Positions 27,843 to 37,565 are shown, counted from the first letter of the stretch. The stretch: 64,000 bases of DNA from Marinobacterium stanieri (GCF_900155945.1 NZ_FTMN01000008.1:1-64000); one strand, 5' to 3'. Made by a program: numbers and translations. The notes: generated by a model not told the origin, from the letters alone.

Positions 27843-29225
27843 ATGTTTGATAATCTGACAGAACGGTTAACGCATACGCTGCGCAGTGTGACCGGTCAGG
27901 CGAAACTGACCGAAGACAACATCAAGGGCACTCTGCGTGAGGTCCGGATGGCACTGCTGGAAGCCGATGTTGCGCTGCCGGTGGTCAAGGAATTCATCAA
28001 CAGCGTGAAGGAACGTGCTGTTGGTCAGGAGGTCAGCAAGAGCCTCAGCCCCGGTCAGGTGTTCGTCAAGATCGTTAACGAAGAGCTGGTCAAGGTCATG
28101 GGCGAGGCGAATGCCGAGCTGGACCTGGCGACTCAGCCGCCTGCAGTATTGATGATGGCCGGTCTGCAGGGTGCGGGTAAAACCACCTCTGTTGCAAAGC
28201 TGTCGCGCTACCTTAAAGAGCGCAAGAAGAAAAAGGTGCTGGTGGTATCGGCGGATGTCTATCGTCCGGCCGCGATTCGCCAGCTGGAAACCCTGGCCGG
28301 TGAAGTAGGGGTCGAGTTCTTCCCCTCCAGTGCTGACCAGGACCCGGTGGATATTGCCGAAGCGGCGATCCAGCATGCCCGTATCAAGGCGTTTGATGTT
28401 CTGATTCTCGATACCGCCGGTCGTTTGCACGTCGACGGCGACATGATGGATGAGATCAAGCGTCTGCATGCCTCCGTCAAGCCGGTGGAAACCCTGTTCG
28501 TGGTTGACTCCATGACCGGTCAGGACGCGGCCAACACGGCCAAGGCGTTCAACGAAGTCCTGCCGTTGACCGGTGTCATCCTGACCAAGACCGATGGTGA
28601 TGCCCGTGGCGGTGCCGCGCTGTCCGTGCGTCATATTACCGGCAAGCCGATCAAGTTCCTGGGTGTGGGCGAGAAAACCGATGCTCTGGAGCCCTTCCAT
28701 CCGGACCGTGTGGCTTCCCGTATTCTGGGCATGGGCGATGTGCTCTCCCTGATCGAGGAAGCCGAGCACAAGATCGACAAGGACAAGGCCGAAAAATTTG
28801 CCAAGAAGGTCACCAAGGGCAAGGGCTTTGACCTGGAAGACTTCCGTGAGCAGATCCAGCAGATGCAGAACATGGGCGGCATGATGTCCATGCTGGAAAA
28901 ACTGCCGGGCATGGGTCAGATGGCGCAGGCTGCACAGGCGGCCCAGGCGGAGAAAGGTATTCAGCAGATGTGTGTCATCATCAACTCGATGACACCGCAT
29001 GAACGCCGCCACCCGGATGTGATCAGTGGCTCGCGCAAACGCCGTATTGCCATGGGCTCGGGTACCCAGATCCAGGACGTCAACCGTCTGCTGAAACAGC
29101 ACAAGCAGATGGCAAAAATGATGAAGAAGTTCGGTTCCAAATCCGGCATGGCCAAGCTCGCGCGTGGCATGAAAGGCATGATGCCGCCGGGCATGGGCGG
29201 AGGCGGCGGTTTCCCGCGCATGTAA
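27843..29225 (+). CDS. ffh: Signal recognition particle protein Ffh
   Basis: 460 residues. N-domain helices (SVTGQAKLTEDNIKGTLREVRMALLEADVALPVV), G-domain with GLQGAGKTTSVAKL, DTAGRLHVD and TKTDGDARGGAAL, and a methionine-rich M domain at the end (MQNMGGMMSMLEKLPGMGQM; KMMKKFGSKSGMAKL). Binds 4.5S RNA and the signal sequence of nascent membrane proteins and docks with FtsY. Upstream of the S16 operon, the usual order. Confidence 0.98.
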   Translation: MFDNLTERLTHTLRSVTGQAKLTEDNIKGTLREVRMALLEADVALPVVKEFINSVKERAVGQEVSKSLSPGQVFVKIVNEELVKVMGEANAELDLATQPPAVLMMAGLQGAGKTTSVAKLSRYLKERKKKKVLVVSADVYRPAAIRQLETLAGEVGVEFFPSSADQDPVDIAEAAIQHARIKAFDVLILDTAGRLHVDGDMMDEIKRLHASVKPVETLFVVDSMTGQDAANTAKAFNEVLPLTGVILTKTDGDARGGAALSVRHITGKPIKFLGVGEKTDALEPFHPDRVASRILGMGDVLSLIEEAEHKIDKDKAEKFAKKVTKGKGFDLEDFREQIQQMQNMGGMMSMLEKLPGMGQMAQAAQAAQAEKGIQQMCVIINSMTPHERRHPDVISGSRKRRIAMGSGTQIQDVNRLLKQHKQMAKMMKKFGSKSGMAKLARGMKGMMPPGMGGGGGFPRM

Positions 29226-29261
29226 TGCCCCCTAAGGGTGTTTAAAAACTGAGCTTTTTGC

Positions 29262-29290
29262 TTTCCAAGGGCGGCGCTTTCCCGTAGAAT
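29262..29290 (+). promoter_or_regulatory. Probable promoter of the rpsP-rimM-trmD-rplS operon
   Basis: -35 TTTCCA (29262-29267), 17-bp spacer, -10 TAGAAT (29285-29290), about 115 bp before rpsP, leaving a leader of about 110 nt. The fit is moderate. Confidence 0.45.
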
Positions 29291-29405
29291 TGCCGCCCTG
29301 TTTAATTTGGCCTTCGTTTATCCTGGGCAGTATGGCTGGGGAAACGGAGAATTCTAATGATGGGCGATCTCAAAACCCATCCGGCGAAATAAAGGGGTCC
29401 AGCGC

Positions 29406-29657
29406 ATGGTCACTATTCGTTTGTCTCGCGGTGGCGCTAAAAAGCGTCCTTTCTATCACATCACAGTAGCTGATTCGCGTAATGCGCGTGACGGCCGCTT
29501 TATTGAGCGTGTTGGTTTCTTCAACCCGCTGGCTCGTGGTCAGGAAGAGCGTCTGCGCGTAAACCTGGAACGTGTTGAGTACTGGGTTGGCAAAGGTGCT
29601 CAGGCTTCTGAGCGTGTTGCTCAGCTGCTCAAAGACGCACGCAAAGCAGCAGAGTAA
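29406..29657 (+). CDS. rpsP: 30S ribosomal protein S16
   Basis: 83 residues from ATG 29406. Begins [41 protein letters not shown], the universal S16 opening. Small basic protein of the 30S body, needed for assembly. First gene of the rpsP-rimM-trmD-rplS operon, 16 bp before rimM. Confidence 0.99.
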   Translation: MVTIRLSRGGAKKRPFYHITVADSRNARDGRFIERVGFFNPLARGQEERLRVNLERVEYWVGKGAQASERVAQLLKDARKAAE

Positions 29658-29672
29658 GGTCGGATTCAGGCC

Positions 29673-30212
29673 GTGTCAGTAACAAGTGAAAACGCCGATG
29701 ATCTGGTTGTACTGGGTCGTTTCACCGCTCCTTACGGCGTCAAAGGGTGGATCAAGGTCTACTCTTACACCGACCCGATGGAGAACATACTGAACTACAG
29801 CTCATGGCAGGTGGAGTGCGACGGGCGTCTGACGCCAGTCAAACTGGAAGCTGGCAAACGCCATGGCAAGGGCCTGATCGCCAAATTGGCCGGTGTGAAT
29901 ACTCCGGAAGAGGCACGTCTCTGGAACGGTCGTGAAATCAAGGTTTCCGCCTCCGAGCTGCCACAACTGGAGACCGGTGAGTATTACTGGAGCCAGCTGG
30001 AAAACCTGTTGGTATACACCGAATCCGGCGTATTGCTGGGACGGGTAAGCCACCTGATGGAAACCGGCGCCAATGATGTGCTGGTGGTCAAGGGCACAGC
30101 CGAGAGCATCGATCGCCAACAGCGGTTGATCCCCTGGTTGCCTGATCAGGTGGTAAAGGAAGTAGATCTGAACTCGGGAAGCATGCGGGTCGATTGGGAC
30201 CCCGATTTCTGA
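29673..30212 (+). CDS. rimM: Ribosome maturation factor RimM
   Basis: 179 residues from GTG 29673. N-terminal beta barrel (LGRFTAPYGVKGWIKVYSYTD) and C-terminal PRC barrel (ETGEYYWSQLENLLVYTESG; GANDVLVVKGT; LIPWLPDQVVKEVDLNSGSMRVDW). Helps mature the 30S head around S19. Three bases before trmD. Confidence 0.97.
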   Translation: MSVTSENADDLVVLGRFTAPYGVKGWIKVYSYTDPMENILNYSSWQVECDGRLTPVKLEAGKRHGKGLIAKLAGVNTPEEARLWNGREIKVSASELPQLETGEYYWSQLENLLVYTESGVLLGRVSHLMETGANDVLVVKGTAESIDRQQRLIPWLPDQVVKEVDLNSGSMRVDWDPDF

Positions 30213-30215
30213 GTC

Positions 30216-30974
30216 ATGTGGTTCGGAATTGTCAGCCTTTTTCCGGAGATGTTCGAGGCGGTTACCCGCTACGGCGTCACCGGAAGGGCAGTGCGCAACG
30301 GACTGGTCAGTGTGGAATGCTGGAATCCCCGCGATTTCACCCATGACCGCCATCGCACCGTGGATGACCGCCCCTATGGCGGTGGTCCCGGCATGTTGAT
30401 GAAGGTCCAGCCGCTGCGCGATGCAATTCACGCTGCCAAGACTGCTGCCGGCGAGGGCGCCCGGGTGATTTATCTGTCACCTCAGGGACGCAAACTCGAC
30501 CAGGTGGGAGTCTGTGAACTGGCTGCCAGCGACAAGCTGATACTCGTGGCCGGGCGTTATGAAGGTATTGATGAACGCCTGCTGCAGAGTGAAGTGGATG
30601 AGGAGTGGTCACTGGGTGACTTTGTCCTCAGCGGTGGTGAGCTGCCGGCAATGGTAATGGTGGATGCCGTGTCTCGCATGGTCCCGGGAGTACTGGGGCA
30701 CAAGGATTCGGCGATCGAAGACTCCTTCTTTGAAGGGCTTCTGGATTGTCCCCATTACACCCGCCCTGAAGAGCTGGATGGCCAAACGGTGCCGCCGGTT
30801 CTGCTCAGTGGCAACCATGCGGATATCCGCCGCTGGCGCCTGCAGCAGCAGTTGGGACGTACCTGGGAGCGTAGACCGGACCTGTTGGAAAAGATCGAGC
30901 TGAACCCCGAACAGCAGACGTTGTTAAGCGAATATATCCGCCAGGCCCAAGGGGCCGGCGGGGGCAAAATTTAG
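30216..30974 (+). CDS. trmD: tRNA (guanine-N1)-methyltransferase TrmD
   Basis: 252 residues from ATG 30216. SPOUT-fold methyltransferase with a trefoil knot: [52 protein letters not shown] and [15 protein letters not shown]. It methylates G37 next to the anticodon using S-adenosylmethionine, preventing +1 frameshifts. Third gene of the operon. Confidence 0.98.
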   Translation: MWFGIVSLFPEMFEAVTRYGVTGRAVRNGLVSVECWNPRDFTHDRHRTVDDRPYGGGPGMLMKVQPLRDAIHAAKTAAGEGARVIYLSPQGRKLDQVGVCELAASDKLILVAGRYEGIDERLLQSEVDEEWSLGDFVLSGGELPAMVMVDAVSRMVPGVLGHKDSAIEDSFFEGLLDCPHYTRPEELDGQTVPPVLLSGNHADIRRWRLQQQLGRTWERRPDLLEKIELNPEQQTLLSEYIRQAQGAGGGKI

Positions 30975-30983
30975 GAGCAAGCA

Positions 30984-31340
30984 ATGAGCAACAAAAGCGC
31001 TATTATTCAGCAGATCGAAGCTGAACAGATGAGCAAAGAAGTCCCGGCTTTTGCACCGGGCGATACCGTTGTCGTACAGGTACGTGTTGTGGAAGGTTCT
31101 CGTAGCCGTCTGCAGGCGTTTGAAGGTGTTGTTCTGGGCAAGCGTAACCGCGGCCTGAACTCTGCTTTCACCGTTCGTAAAATCTCCCACGGTGTGGGCG
31201 TTGAGCGTACTTTCCAGACTTACAGCCCGACTGTTGAACAGATCGAAGTCAAGCGTCGCGGTGACGTGCGCCAGGCTAAGCTGTACTACCTGCGTGAGCG
31301 TAGCGGTAAGTCTGCGCGCATCAAGGAAAAGCTGGGCTAA
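30984..31340 (+). CDS. rplS: 50S ribosomal protein L19
   Basis: 118 residues from ATG 30984 with GGAG upstream. Family stretches [30 protein letters not shown] and [13 protein letters not shown], then a basic C-terminus. Sits at the 30S-50S interface. Last gene of the operon; a strong terminator follows 24 bp later. Confidence 0.99.
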   Translation: MSNKSAIIQQIEAEQMSKEVPAFAPGDTVVVQVRVVEGSRSRLQAFEGVVLGKRNRGLNSAFTVRKISHGVGVERTFQTYSPTVEQIEVKRRGDVRQAKLYYLRERSGKSARIKEKLG

Positions 31341-31364
31341 GCACGAGTTCTCTCGTGTCCAAGC

Positions 31365-31396
31365 AAAAAAAGGCAGCCTCAGGGCTGCCTTTTTTG
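31365..31396 (+). terminator. Rho-independent terminator after rplS
   Basis: AAAAAAAGGCAGCC, loop TCAG, GGCTGCCTTTTTT. The A and T runs extend the stem, so it may work in both directions. Confidence 0.92.
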
Positions 31397-31496
31397 TTGC
31401 CCCCTGTTTACGGTTTTTCTTGATCTGACCCCTCGCAATTAACATAAGCACTACCTAGAATTGAACCTTTAGCAACTGAATGGAACGAGGTGTTGC

Positions 31497-32891
31497 ATGC
31501 GCAGGCTCGGAACTCTGCTTGTGGTGCTGGTATTACTGGTAGGCGCTGCTTATGGAATCTACTGGTACAAGGTGAAAACCAGTATCGACGATCTGGTGGA
31601 GGCTGCGGCACCCTTTGCTCAGGTCAGTTATGGCGCCATCTATGCCCACCCCGATGGCACCGTGGGTGTAAACAAGCTTGAAGTGACCCCCTCAGGCTCC
31701 TATGAGCCCATTACGGTTGATGCCGTGCGTGTGCGTCCCGGTAGTCCCATGTACTGGCTTACCGGTGGAGATGAGCCGCCGGAAACCCTGAATGTGCACT
31801 TTCAGCGTCTGGAGCAGGGCCTGAACAGCGGCGTTCTCAAGGCGATGCAGCAGCAGATAGACCTGCAGCGTGAAGCCAATCCTTTACATGTCAGCCCCAC
31901 GGCACTGGCCTGCGGCGATGTACGTCATCTGGATGTGAACGCCCTGCGCGGCATGGGCTACCGTTCACTGGAGACCGATCTGAATCTGCATTACAGCGGT
32001 GACCAGCAGACTCGCAAACTGGAATTCTCCATCTTGGCCGATATCGATGGCCTGGCTGAGCTCAAGTTTGATATGCGTTTCAGCGCCGACCCGGATCAAC
32101 TGCGTAACCCCATGCAGGCGACCGGCACTGCGCGTCTGGAAAAATTTGAGCTGAACTATACCGATAAGGGCTATAACTCGCGTTTGGCTGTCTTCTGTGC
32201 CCGTGAAAGCGGTGTCACCGCACCGGAATATCGTGCCGAGCATTTCCGTCTTTATCGTGCCTGGCTGGATTCCAACGGTATCGAAATTCCTGACAGCTGG
32301 TTCCAGGCGTATCAGGACCTGCAGGGCAAGGGCGGACGTCTGACGGTGTCACTGAATCCGATTGGTGGTTTCGGTGCCGGTGAAATGATGATGGCGCAGG
32401 ATCCGGTATATCTGATTCAGAAGGCCAACCCGGCGGTTGAAGTGAATGGCAAGCAGCTGCCACTGGACGGTGTTGACTGGATGGCGCTGATCACTCAGGT
32501 CAGCCAGGCCGGTAATGCAGCGGCCATCGCGCGCGAGAATGGTGCCAGCGAAACCGTTGAAGAACCGGGTGCTGAAGTTGAAGCAACAGACGCCGAAAGC
32601 GTTGCAGACAGCGCCGAGGCACCGGCTGAAGCGGCGCCGGCAGCGGTATCTTCGCGTTCATCCCGCCGCCAGCAGCCTGAAGCGAGGGGCTTTAAGCTGA
32701 CGCCCAAGGAACAACTGGGGGACCACCTGGGAGCTCAGGTGCGTATCTTTACCTACTTTGGCCGTGATGTGTCCGGTCAGCTGGTGTCGGTTGACAGTGA
32801 TGGCATTCGCGTTTCCCAGCGCTTGGCGCAGGGTAAGGCCGAGTATCCGCTGGAGTTCTCACGTATCGAGCAGGTTGAGGTTTATCGTTGA
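31497..32891 (+). CDS. Uncharacterised membrane-anchored protein with C-terminal Sm/SH3-like domain
   Basis: 464 residues from ATG 31497 with GAGG upstream. One N-terminal membrane anchor (about 4-22, TLLVVLVLLVGAAYGIYWY); the rest would be periplasmic. Residues 25-340 form one region with a beta-rich look (ISYGAIYAHPDG-like start, LEFSILADIDGLAELKFDM). An Ala/Glu/Ser linker covers about 345-395, then a short basic patch (SSRSSRRQQ) and a 60-residue tail (GAQVRIFTYFGRDVSGQLVS) that looks like a small beta barrel. No known family recognised. It sits between rplS and xerD, and its stop overlaps the xerD start, so they are cotranscribed. Confidence 0.8.
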   Translation: MRRLGTLLVVLVLLVGAAYGIYWYKVKTSIDDLVEAAAPFAQVSYGAIYAHPDGTVGVNKLEVTPSGSYEPITVDAVRVRPGSPMYWLTGGDEPPETLNVHFQRLEQGLNSGVLKAMQQQIDLQREANPLHVSPTALACGDVRHLDVNALRGMGYRSLETDLNLHYSGDQQTRKLEFSILADIDGLAELKFDMRFSADPDQLRNPMQATGTARLEKFELNYTDKGYNSRLAVFCARESGVTAPEYRAEHFRLYRAWLDSNGIEIPDSWFQAYQDLQGKGGRLTVSLNPIGGFGAGEMMMAQDPVYLIQKANPAVEVNGKQLPLDGVDWMALITQVSQAGNAAAIARENGASETVEEPGAEVEATDAESVADSAEAPAEAAPAAVSSRSSRRQQPEARGFKLTPKEQLGDHLGAQVRIFTYFGRDVSGQLVSVDSDGIRVSQRLAQGKAEYPLEFSRIEQVEVYR

Positions 32892-33817
32892 GCGTTGACG
32901 GGCGTAAAACCCGTCAGCGTCCCGCTGCCGCTGATCAACAACTGGTCGAGCTTTGGCTCAACAGTCTTTGGCTGGAAAAGGGGCTCAGTGATAATTCTCG
33001 TGCCTCCTACCAGCGCGATCTCTGGCAGTACGCTGTCTGGCTCAATACGCGTAATACGGGCCTGCTTCAGGCAGGCCGCAGCGAGTTACAATCCTATCTG
33101 CACTGGCGCCTGGAGCAGCAGCTGAAAAGCAGTTCGACCTCGCGCCTCTTGTCCTGCCTGCGCGGCTTCTATCGTTTTCTGTTGCGTGAGCGCTATCTGG
33201 ATGTTGACCCTACATTGAATCTGGATAACCCACGCCCGGCGCGTCCGCTGCCAAAAACACTCAGTGAAGAGGAAGTGGAACGGCTTTTGGCTGCGCCTGA
33301 CTGCAGCGATGTGTTGGGCTTGCGTGACCGCGCCATGCTGGAAGTGTTGTATGCTTCAGGGTTGCGCATCAGTGAGCTGGTCGGCTTGCAGCTGGAACAG
33401 GTTAACCAGCGCCTTGGTGTCATTCGGGTGGTTGGCAAGGGTGACAAGGAGCGACTGGTGCCGGTCGGGGATGAAGCGCTGCGCTGGATTGAGCGTTACC
33501 TGCAGCAGTCACGCGGGTTGCTGGCTCAGAATACCCGGGAAGAGGGGCTGTTCTTGAGTCAGCGTGGCCAGATGATGACGCGCCAGGCATTCTGGTACCG
33601 GATACGACGCTATGCGGTGGAAAGCGGCATCGACAAGCCCCTGTCACCCCATGTGCTGCGCCACGCCTTTGCTACGCACCTGATCAATCATGGCGCTGAC
33701 TTGCGCGTGGTGCAGATGTTGCTGGGCCACAGTGATCTCTCGACCACTCAGATATATACCCATGTGGCCAATCATCGTCTCCAGAGCCTGCATCGGGAAC
33801 ATCACCCGCGCGGTTAG
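32888..33817 (+). CDS. xerD: Site-specific tyrosine recombinase XerD
   Basis: 309 residues from TTG 32888 (GAGG 7 bases upstream), overlapping the previous stop. SAM-like N-terminus (WLNSLWLEKGLSDNSRASY) and a complete catalytic set: R160, K184, H255, R258, H281, Y290. The wording (ASGLRISELVGL, HAFATHLINHGADLRVVQMLLGHSDLSTTQIYTHV) marks XerD rather than XerC or a phage integrase, as does the dsbC neighbour. With XerC and FtsK it resolves chromosome dimers at dif. No dif-like site was seen in the window. Confidence 0.96.
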   Translation: MSVDGRKTRQRPAAADQQLVELWLNSLWLEKGLSDNSRASYQRDLWQYAVWLNTRNTGLLQAGRSELQSYLHWRLEQQLKSSSTSRLLSCLRGFYRFLLRERYLDVDPTLNLDNPRPARPLPKTLSEEEVERLLAAPDCSDVLGLRDRAMLEVLYASGLRISELVGLQLEQVNQRLGVIRVVGKGDKERLVPVGDEALRWIERYLQQSRGLLAQNTREEGLFLSQRGQMMTRQAFWYRIRRYAVESGIDKPLSPHVLRHAFATHLINHGADLRVVQMLLGHSDLSTTQIYTHVANHRLQSLHREHHPRG

Positions 33818-33877
33818 GAACTATCTGGAGCGAGTATAATCAAACTCTCAAATCAATACGGAAATACAGAGGCATTC

Positions 33878-34609
33878 ATGCGATCCCTTACCCTGACATC
33901 TGCGCTCATGCTGGCCATGACCGGCACCGCCTGGGCGGTTGATACCGCTGAAGAAAAGATCAAACAGCAGCTGAACCAGGTGGACAGTCGCCTCAAGGTT
34001 GAAAGTATTGAGCCCGCACCGCTGGCAGGTCTGTATGCGGTAACGCTGAATAGCGGCGAAACCCTGTACTCCGACGGTCAGGGACAGTATCTGCTGGCCG
34101 GGCAGCTGTACAAGGTAGAAGAGCAGGGGCTGGTGAACCTGACTGAAGAGAAACGTGCCGAGCAACGTGTTGCTGCCATGCAGGCGCTGTCCGAAGACGA
34201 TCAGGTTGTGTATAAGCCGGAAGGCGAGGTGAAAGCCACCATTCATGTGTTCACCGATGTGGATTGCCCTTACTGCCGCAAACTGCATGATGAAGTGCCC
34301 GCCCTCAATGAGATGGGCGTACAGGTGAATTATCTGGCGTTCCCTCGTGGCGGTCAGGGCTCGCGCGCCTTTACGACCATGAACAGCATCTGGTGCGGTA
34401 CGGCTGAAGAGCGCCGCGAGCGCATGGATGAAGCCAAGTCCGGTGGCCGTGTGGATGTAGACGATTGTGAAACACCGGTCATGGAGCAATTTGCCCTGGG
34501 CCAGAAGCTGGGTGTCACCGGTACACCGGCGCTGGTACTGGAAGATGGTCGCCTGCTGCCGGGTTATGTGCCAGCAGAACGGCTGAAACAGACGCTTAAA
34601 CTCAACTAA
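33878..34609 (+). CDS. dsbC: Thiol:disulfide interchange protein DsbC
   Basis: 243 residues with a signal peptide (cut after about residue 20, TGTAWA). N-terminal dimerisation domain with TLYSDGQGQYLLAGQLY, then a thioredoxin fold with the active site CPYC (in HVFTDVDCPYCRKLHDEV) and the cis-proline loop GVTGTPALVLEDG. A periplasmic disulfide isomerase kept reduced by DsbD. Second Cys pair (SIWC...DDC) as in E. coli. Downstream of xerD by 60 bp. Confidence 0.96.
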   Translation: MRSLTLTSALMLAMTGTAWAVDTAEEKIKQQLNQVDSRLKVESIEPAPLAGLYAVTLNSGETLYSDGQGQYLLAGQLYKVEEQGLVNLTEEKRAEQRVAAMQALSEDDQVVYKPEGEVKATIHVFTDVDCPYCRKLHDEVPALNEMGVQVNYLAFPRGGQGSRAFTTMNSIWCGTAEERRERMDEAKSGGRVDVDDCETPVMEQFALGQKLGVTGTPALVLEDGRLLPGYVPAERLKQTLKLN

Positions 34610-34630
34610 GCGTGAAACAGGCTGTATCCG

Positions 34631-34664
34631 AGGCGGGCATGCGTAGTGCATGACCCGCCTTTTC
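34631..34664 (+). terminator. Rho-independent terminator after dsbC
   Basis: GGCGGG-ATGC stem pairs with GCAT-CCCGCC, followed by TTTT. It isolates xerD-dsbC from hom. A TATACT at 34667-34672 directly after may be the hom -10. Confidence 0.7.
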
Positions 34665-34738
34665 GCTATACTGGAGCCCATTTTTTAACCGCCGGCTGGC
34701 GGTGACACTCTCTGACCGAACATTCTGCGAGGTGTGGC

Positions 34739-36040
34739 TTGAAACCTGTAAAAGTAGGGATCTGTGGCTTGGGTACCGTCGGTGGCGGTACGTTCAATGT
34801 TCTGACACGAAATGCGGAGGAAATTTCCCGCCGTGCCGGACGCCATATCGTGATTGAACAGATCGGGATGCGTAGCGAAAACCCGAGCTGTGATACCACC
34901 GGTATGCAACTTACCGCAGATATCTTCGAGGTTGCCACGAACCCGGAAATTGATATTGTCATTGAGCTGATCGGTGGCTATGACACCGCACGTGATCTGG
35001 TGATGACTGCCATCGAAAATGGCAAGCACGTAGTGACAGCCAACAAGGCGCTGATTGCTGTGCACGGTAACGAGATCTTTGAAGCGGCGCAGGAAAAAAA
35101 CGTCATGGTGGCGTTTGAAGCCTCCGTTGCCGGCGGTATCCCGATCATCAAGGCGATCCGTGAAGGCCTGTCTGCCAACCAGATCAACTGGCTGGCTGGC
35201 ATCATCAACGGTACCGGCAACTTCATCATGACTGAAATGCGTGAGAAGGGCCGCGAGTTTGCCGATGTACTGCAGGAAGCTCAGGCACTGGGTTACGCTG
35301 AAGCCGACCCGACCTTCGACGTTGAAGGCATCGATGCCGCGCACAAGCTGACCATCCTGTCATCTCTGGCATTCGGTATCCCGCTGCAGTTCAGCAAGGC
35401 CTACACCGAGGGTATCAGCAAGATCACCCCGCAGGATATCCAGTACGCTGAAGAGCTGGGCTACCGCGTCAAGCACCTGGGTATCACCCGCCGTACCGAC
35501 AAGGGTATCGAGCTGCGTGTACACCCGACCCTGATTCCGAAAAACGTCCTGCTGGCCAATGTGAATGGCGTCATGAACGCGATTCTGGCTGACGGCGACG
35601 CTGTGGGCCAGACCATGTACTACGGTCCGGGCGCCGGTGCTGAAGCCACGGCTTCCGCTGTCGTTGCCGACGTCGTGGATGTGGTCCGTACGCTGACGGC
35701 TGACCGTGACAACCGTGTACCGCACCTGGCCTTCCAGCCGTCTGCGCTGTCTGATGCGCCGGTACTGCCGGTGGAAGAAACCACCAGCGCCTACTACCTG
35801 CGCCTGCAGGCTGTCGAGCGTCCGGGTGTACTGGCCCACGTGACCCGCATCCTGGGCGAGAAGGGCATCAACATCGAAGCGATCATCCAGAAGCAGACCA
35901 CCGAAGCACAGGTGCCTGTGATCATGCTGACCCAGCGTGTGGAAGAGCGCATGATGAATGAAGCGATCCGCGAAATCGAAGCGCTGCCGGATATCCTGGG
36001 CGAAATCGTCCGTATCCGTGTCGAGCTGCTGGCGGACTGA
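34739..36040 (+). CDS. hom: Homoserine dehydrogenase
   Basis: 433 residues from TTG 34739, with GAGGTG upstream. NAD(P)-binding GLGTVGGGTFNVL (9-21), the catalytic middle (VTANKALIAVHG; INGTGNFIMTEM; AYAEADPTFDVEGIDAAHK-type stretch) and a C-terminal ACT domain (about 350-425, RPGVLAHVTRILGEKGINIEAI). Converts aspartate semialdehyde to homoserine, the branch to Thr and Met; the ACT domain is where threonine inhibits. Followed 21 bp later by thrC. It is a stand-alone enzyme, not fused to aspartokinase. Confidence 0.97.
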   Translation: MKPVKVGICGLGTVGGGTFNVLTRNAEEISRRAGRHIVIEQIGMRSENPSCDTTGMQLTADIFEVATNPEIDIVIELIGGYDTARDLVMTAIENGKHVVTANKALIAVHGNEIFEAAQEKNVMVAFEASVAGGIPIIKAIREGLSANQINWLAGIINGTGNFIMTEMREKGREFADVLQEAQALGYAEADPTFDVEGIDAAHKLTILSSLAFGIPLQFSKAYTEGISKITPQDIQYAEELGYRVKHLGITRRTDKGIELRVHPTLIPKNVLLANVNGVMNAILADGDAVGQTMYYGPGAGAEATASAVVADVVDVVRTLTADRDNRVPHLAFQPSALSDAPVLPVEETTSAYYLRLQAVERPGVLAHVTRILGEKGINIEAIIQKQTTEAQVPVIMLTQRVEERMMNEAIREIEALPDILGEIVRIRVELLAD

Positions 36041-36061
36041 GGCTGATTTAGGAAGACGAAC

Positions 36062-37456
36062 ATGAACTATATCTCTACTCGCGGTCAGGCACCGAAACTG
36101 AAGTTTGCTGATGTTCTGCTGGCTGGTCTGGCCAGCGACGGTGGCCTCTACGTCCCGGAAGAACTGCCCAAGTTCAGCCAGGACGAAATCGCCTCCTGGG
36201 CAGGTCTGTCCTATGCCGAGCTGGCGTACAAGGTAATCAAGCCGTTCGTGGATGACTGCATCAGCGACGCCGATCTCAAGCGCATGGTTGACGAGACCTA
36301 CGCCGCGTTCAATCACAGCGCGGTGGCACCGCTGAAAGAGCTGGGCACCAATGAATGGGTGCTGGAGCTGTTCCACGGTCCGACACTGGCGTTCAAGGAC
36401 TTTGCACTGCAGCTGCTGGGCCGTCTGATGGATCATGTGCTGGCCGAGCGTGGCGAGCGTCTGGTGATCATGGGCGCGACCTCCGGTGATACCGGTTCTG
36501 CAGCCATCGAAGGCTGCCGCCATTCCGATCACCTGGATATCTTTATCCTGCACCCCTACCAGCGTGTATCTGAAGTACAGCGTCGCCAGATGACCAGCAT
36601 CCTGGAAGACAATGTGTTCAACATCGCGCTGGAAGGCAACTTCGACGACTGTCAGGAGATGGTGAAGGACAGCTTCGCCAACCAGGACTTCCTCAAGGGC
36701 ATGAAGCTGGGCGCAGTAAACTCCATCAACTGGGCGCGCATCATGGCCCAGATCGTTTACTACTTCTCCGCCTCTCTGGCCGTGGGTGGTCCGCACCGCC
36801 CGGTATCCTTCTCGGTTCCGACCGGTAACTTCGGTGATATCTTCGCCGGTTACCTGGCCAAGCAGATGGGTCTGCCGATCCAGCAGCTGGTCGTGGCAAC
36901 CAACCGTAACGACATTCTGCACCGCGTCATCAGCGGTAACGACATGTCCAAGGGCGACCTGGTGCATACGCTGTCTCCGTCCATGGATATCATGGTCAGC
37001 TCCAACTTCGAACGTCTGCTGTTTGATGTTTATGACCGTGACGGCGCGGCCATCAACGACCTGATGGCGCGTTTCAAGACCGAATCCGTGCAGCTTGATC
37101 CGGCGCAGTGGGACAAGGTACGTGAACTGTTCGACAGCTATGCCGTGAACGACGACAGCACCTGTGACGTGATCAAAGAGGTACACGCGGAAACCGGTTA
37201 CCTGCTGGATCCGCACACTGCGATCGGTGTCAAGGCGGCGCGTGAATGCTGGCGTGACAAGTCCGTGCCGATGATCACCCTGGCGACGGCGCATCCGGTC
37301 AAATTCCCCGAACCGGTGGTCAAGGCCGGTCTGGAATCACCGCAGCTGCCGACGCACATGGCGGATCTGTTCGAGCGTGAAGAGCGCTACGAAGTGCTGG
37401 CTAACGACCTGTCCAAGGTCCAGGACTTCATCGCGGGCCACGTGCACCGCGACTGA
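36062..37456 (+). CDS. thrC: Threonine synthase
   Basis: 464 residues from ATG 36062. Opens NYISTRGQAPKLKFADVLLAGLASDGGLYVP, typical of the fungal/gammaproteobacterial long type. The PLP lysine is in GPTLAFKDFALQLLG; the phosphate-binding loop appears in GATSGDTGSAAIEG, and SVPTGNFGDIFAGY is conserved. It turns O-phosphohomoserine into threonine. Cotranscribed with hom; a terminator-like hairpin follows 54 bp later. Confidence 0.97.
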   Translation: MNYISTRGQAPKLKFADVLLAGLASDGGLYVPEELPKFSQDEIASWAGLSYAELAYKVIKPFVDDCISDADLKRMVDETYAAFNHSAVAPLKELGTNEWVLELFHGPTLAFKDFALQLLGRLMDHVLAERGERLVIMGATSGDTGSAAIEGCRHSDHLDIFILHPYQRVSEVQRRQMTSILEDNVFNIALEGNFDDCQEMVKDSFANQDFLKGMKLGAVNSINWARIMAQIVYYFSASLAVGGPHRPVSFSVPTGNFGDIFAGYLAKQMGLPIQQLVVATNRNDILHRVISGNDMSKGDLVHTLSPSMDIMVSSNFERLLFDVYDRDGAAINDLMARFKTESVQLDPAQWDKVRELFDSYAVNDDSTCDVIKEVHAETGYLLDPHTAIGVKAARECWRDKSVPMITLATAHPVKFPEPVVKAGLESPQLPTHMADLFEREERYEVLANDLSKVQDFIAGHVHRD

Positions 37457-37509
37457 TCGGCACAACGCCTGATCTCTGGCCTGTTCCGGCGCTCTGCCGG
37501 TCAGGCATA

Positions 37510-37540
37510 CCGGGCCTGCGTGGCCCGGCTCTCCTTTCCT
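37510..37540 (+). terminator. Probable terminator after thrC
   Basis: CCGGGCC, loop TGCGT, GGCCCGG, then CTCTCCTTTCCTT. The T tract is imperfect. Confidence 0.6.
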
Positions 37541-37565
37541 TGCCCCTTCTGGCGGATCTGTGTGC

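Noticed and set aside
32888-33817. A mobile-element integrase
   Set aside because: Catalytic residues fit any tyrosine recombinase, but sequence wording, size and the dsbC neighbour identify chromosomal XerD.
35360-37294. 644-codon minus-strand ORF opposite hom and thrC
   Set aside because: A shadow frame of two well-identified genes; its protein is a His/Gln/Arg-rich mirror with no motifs. The same applies to 12519-13760, 14163-15593, 38025-39416 and 56011-57360.
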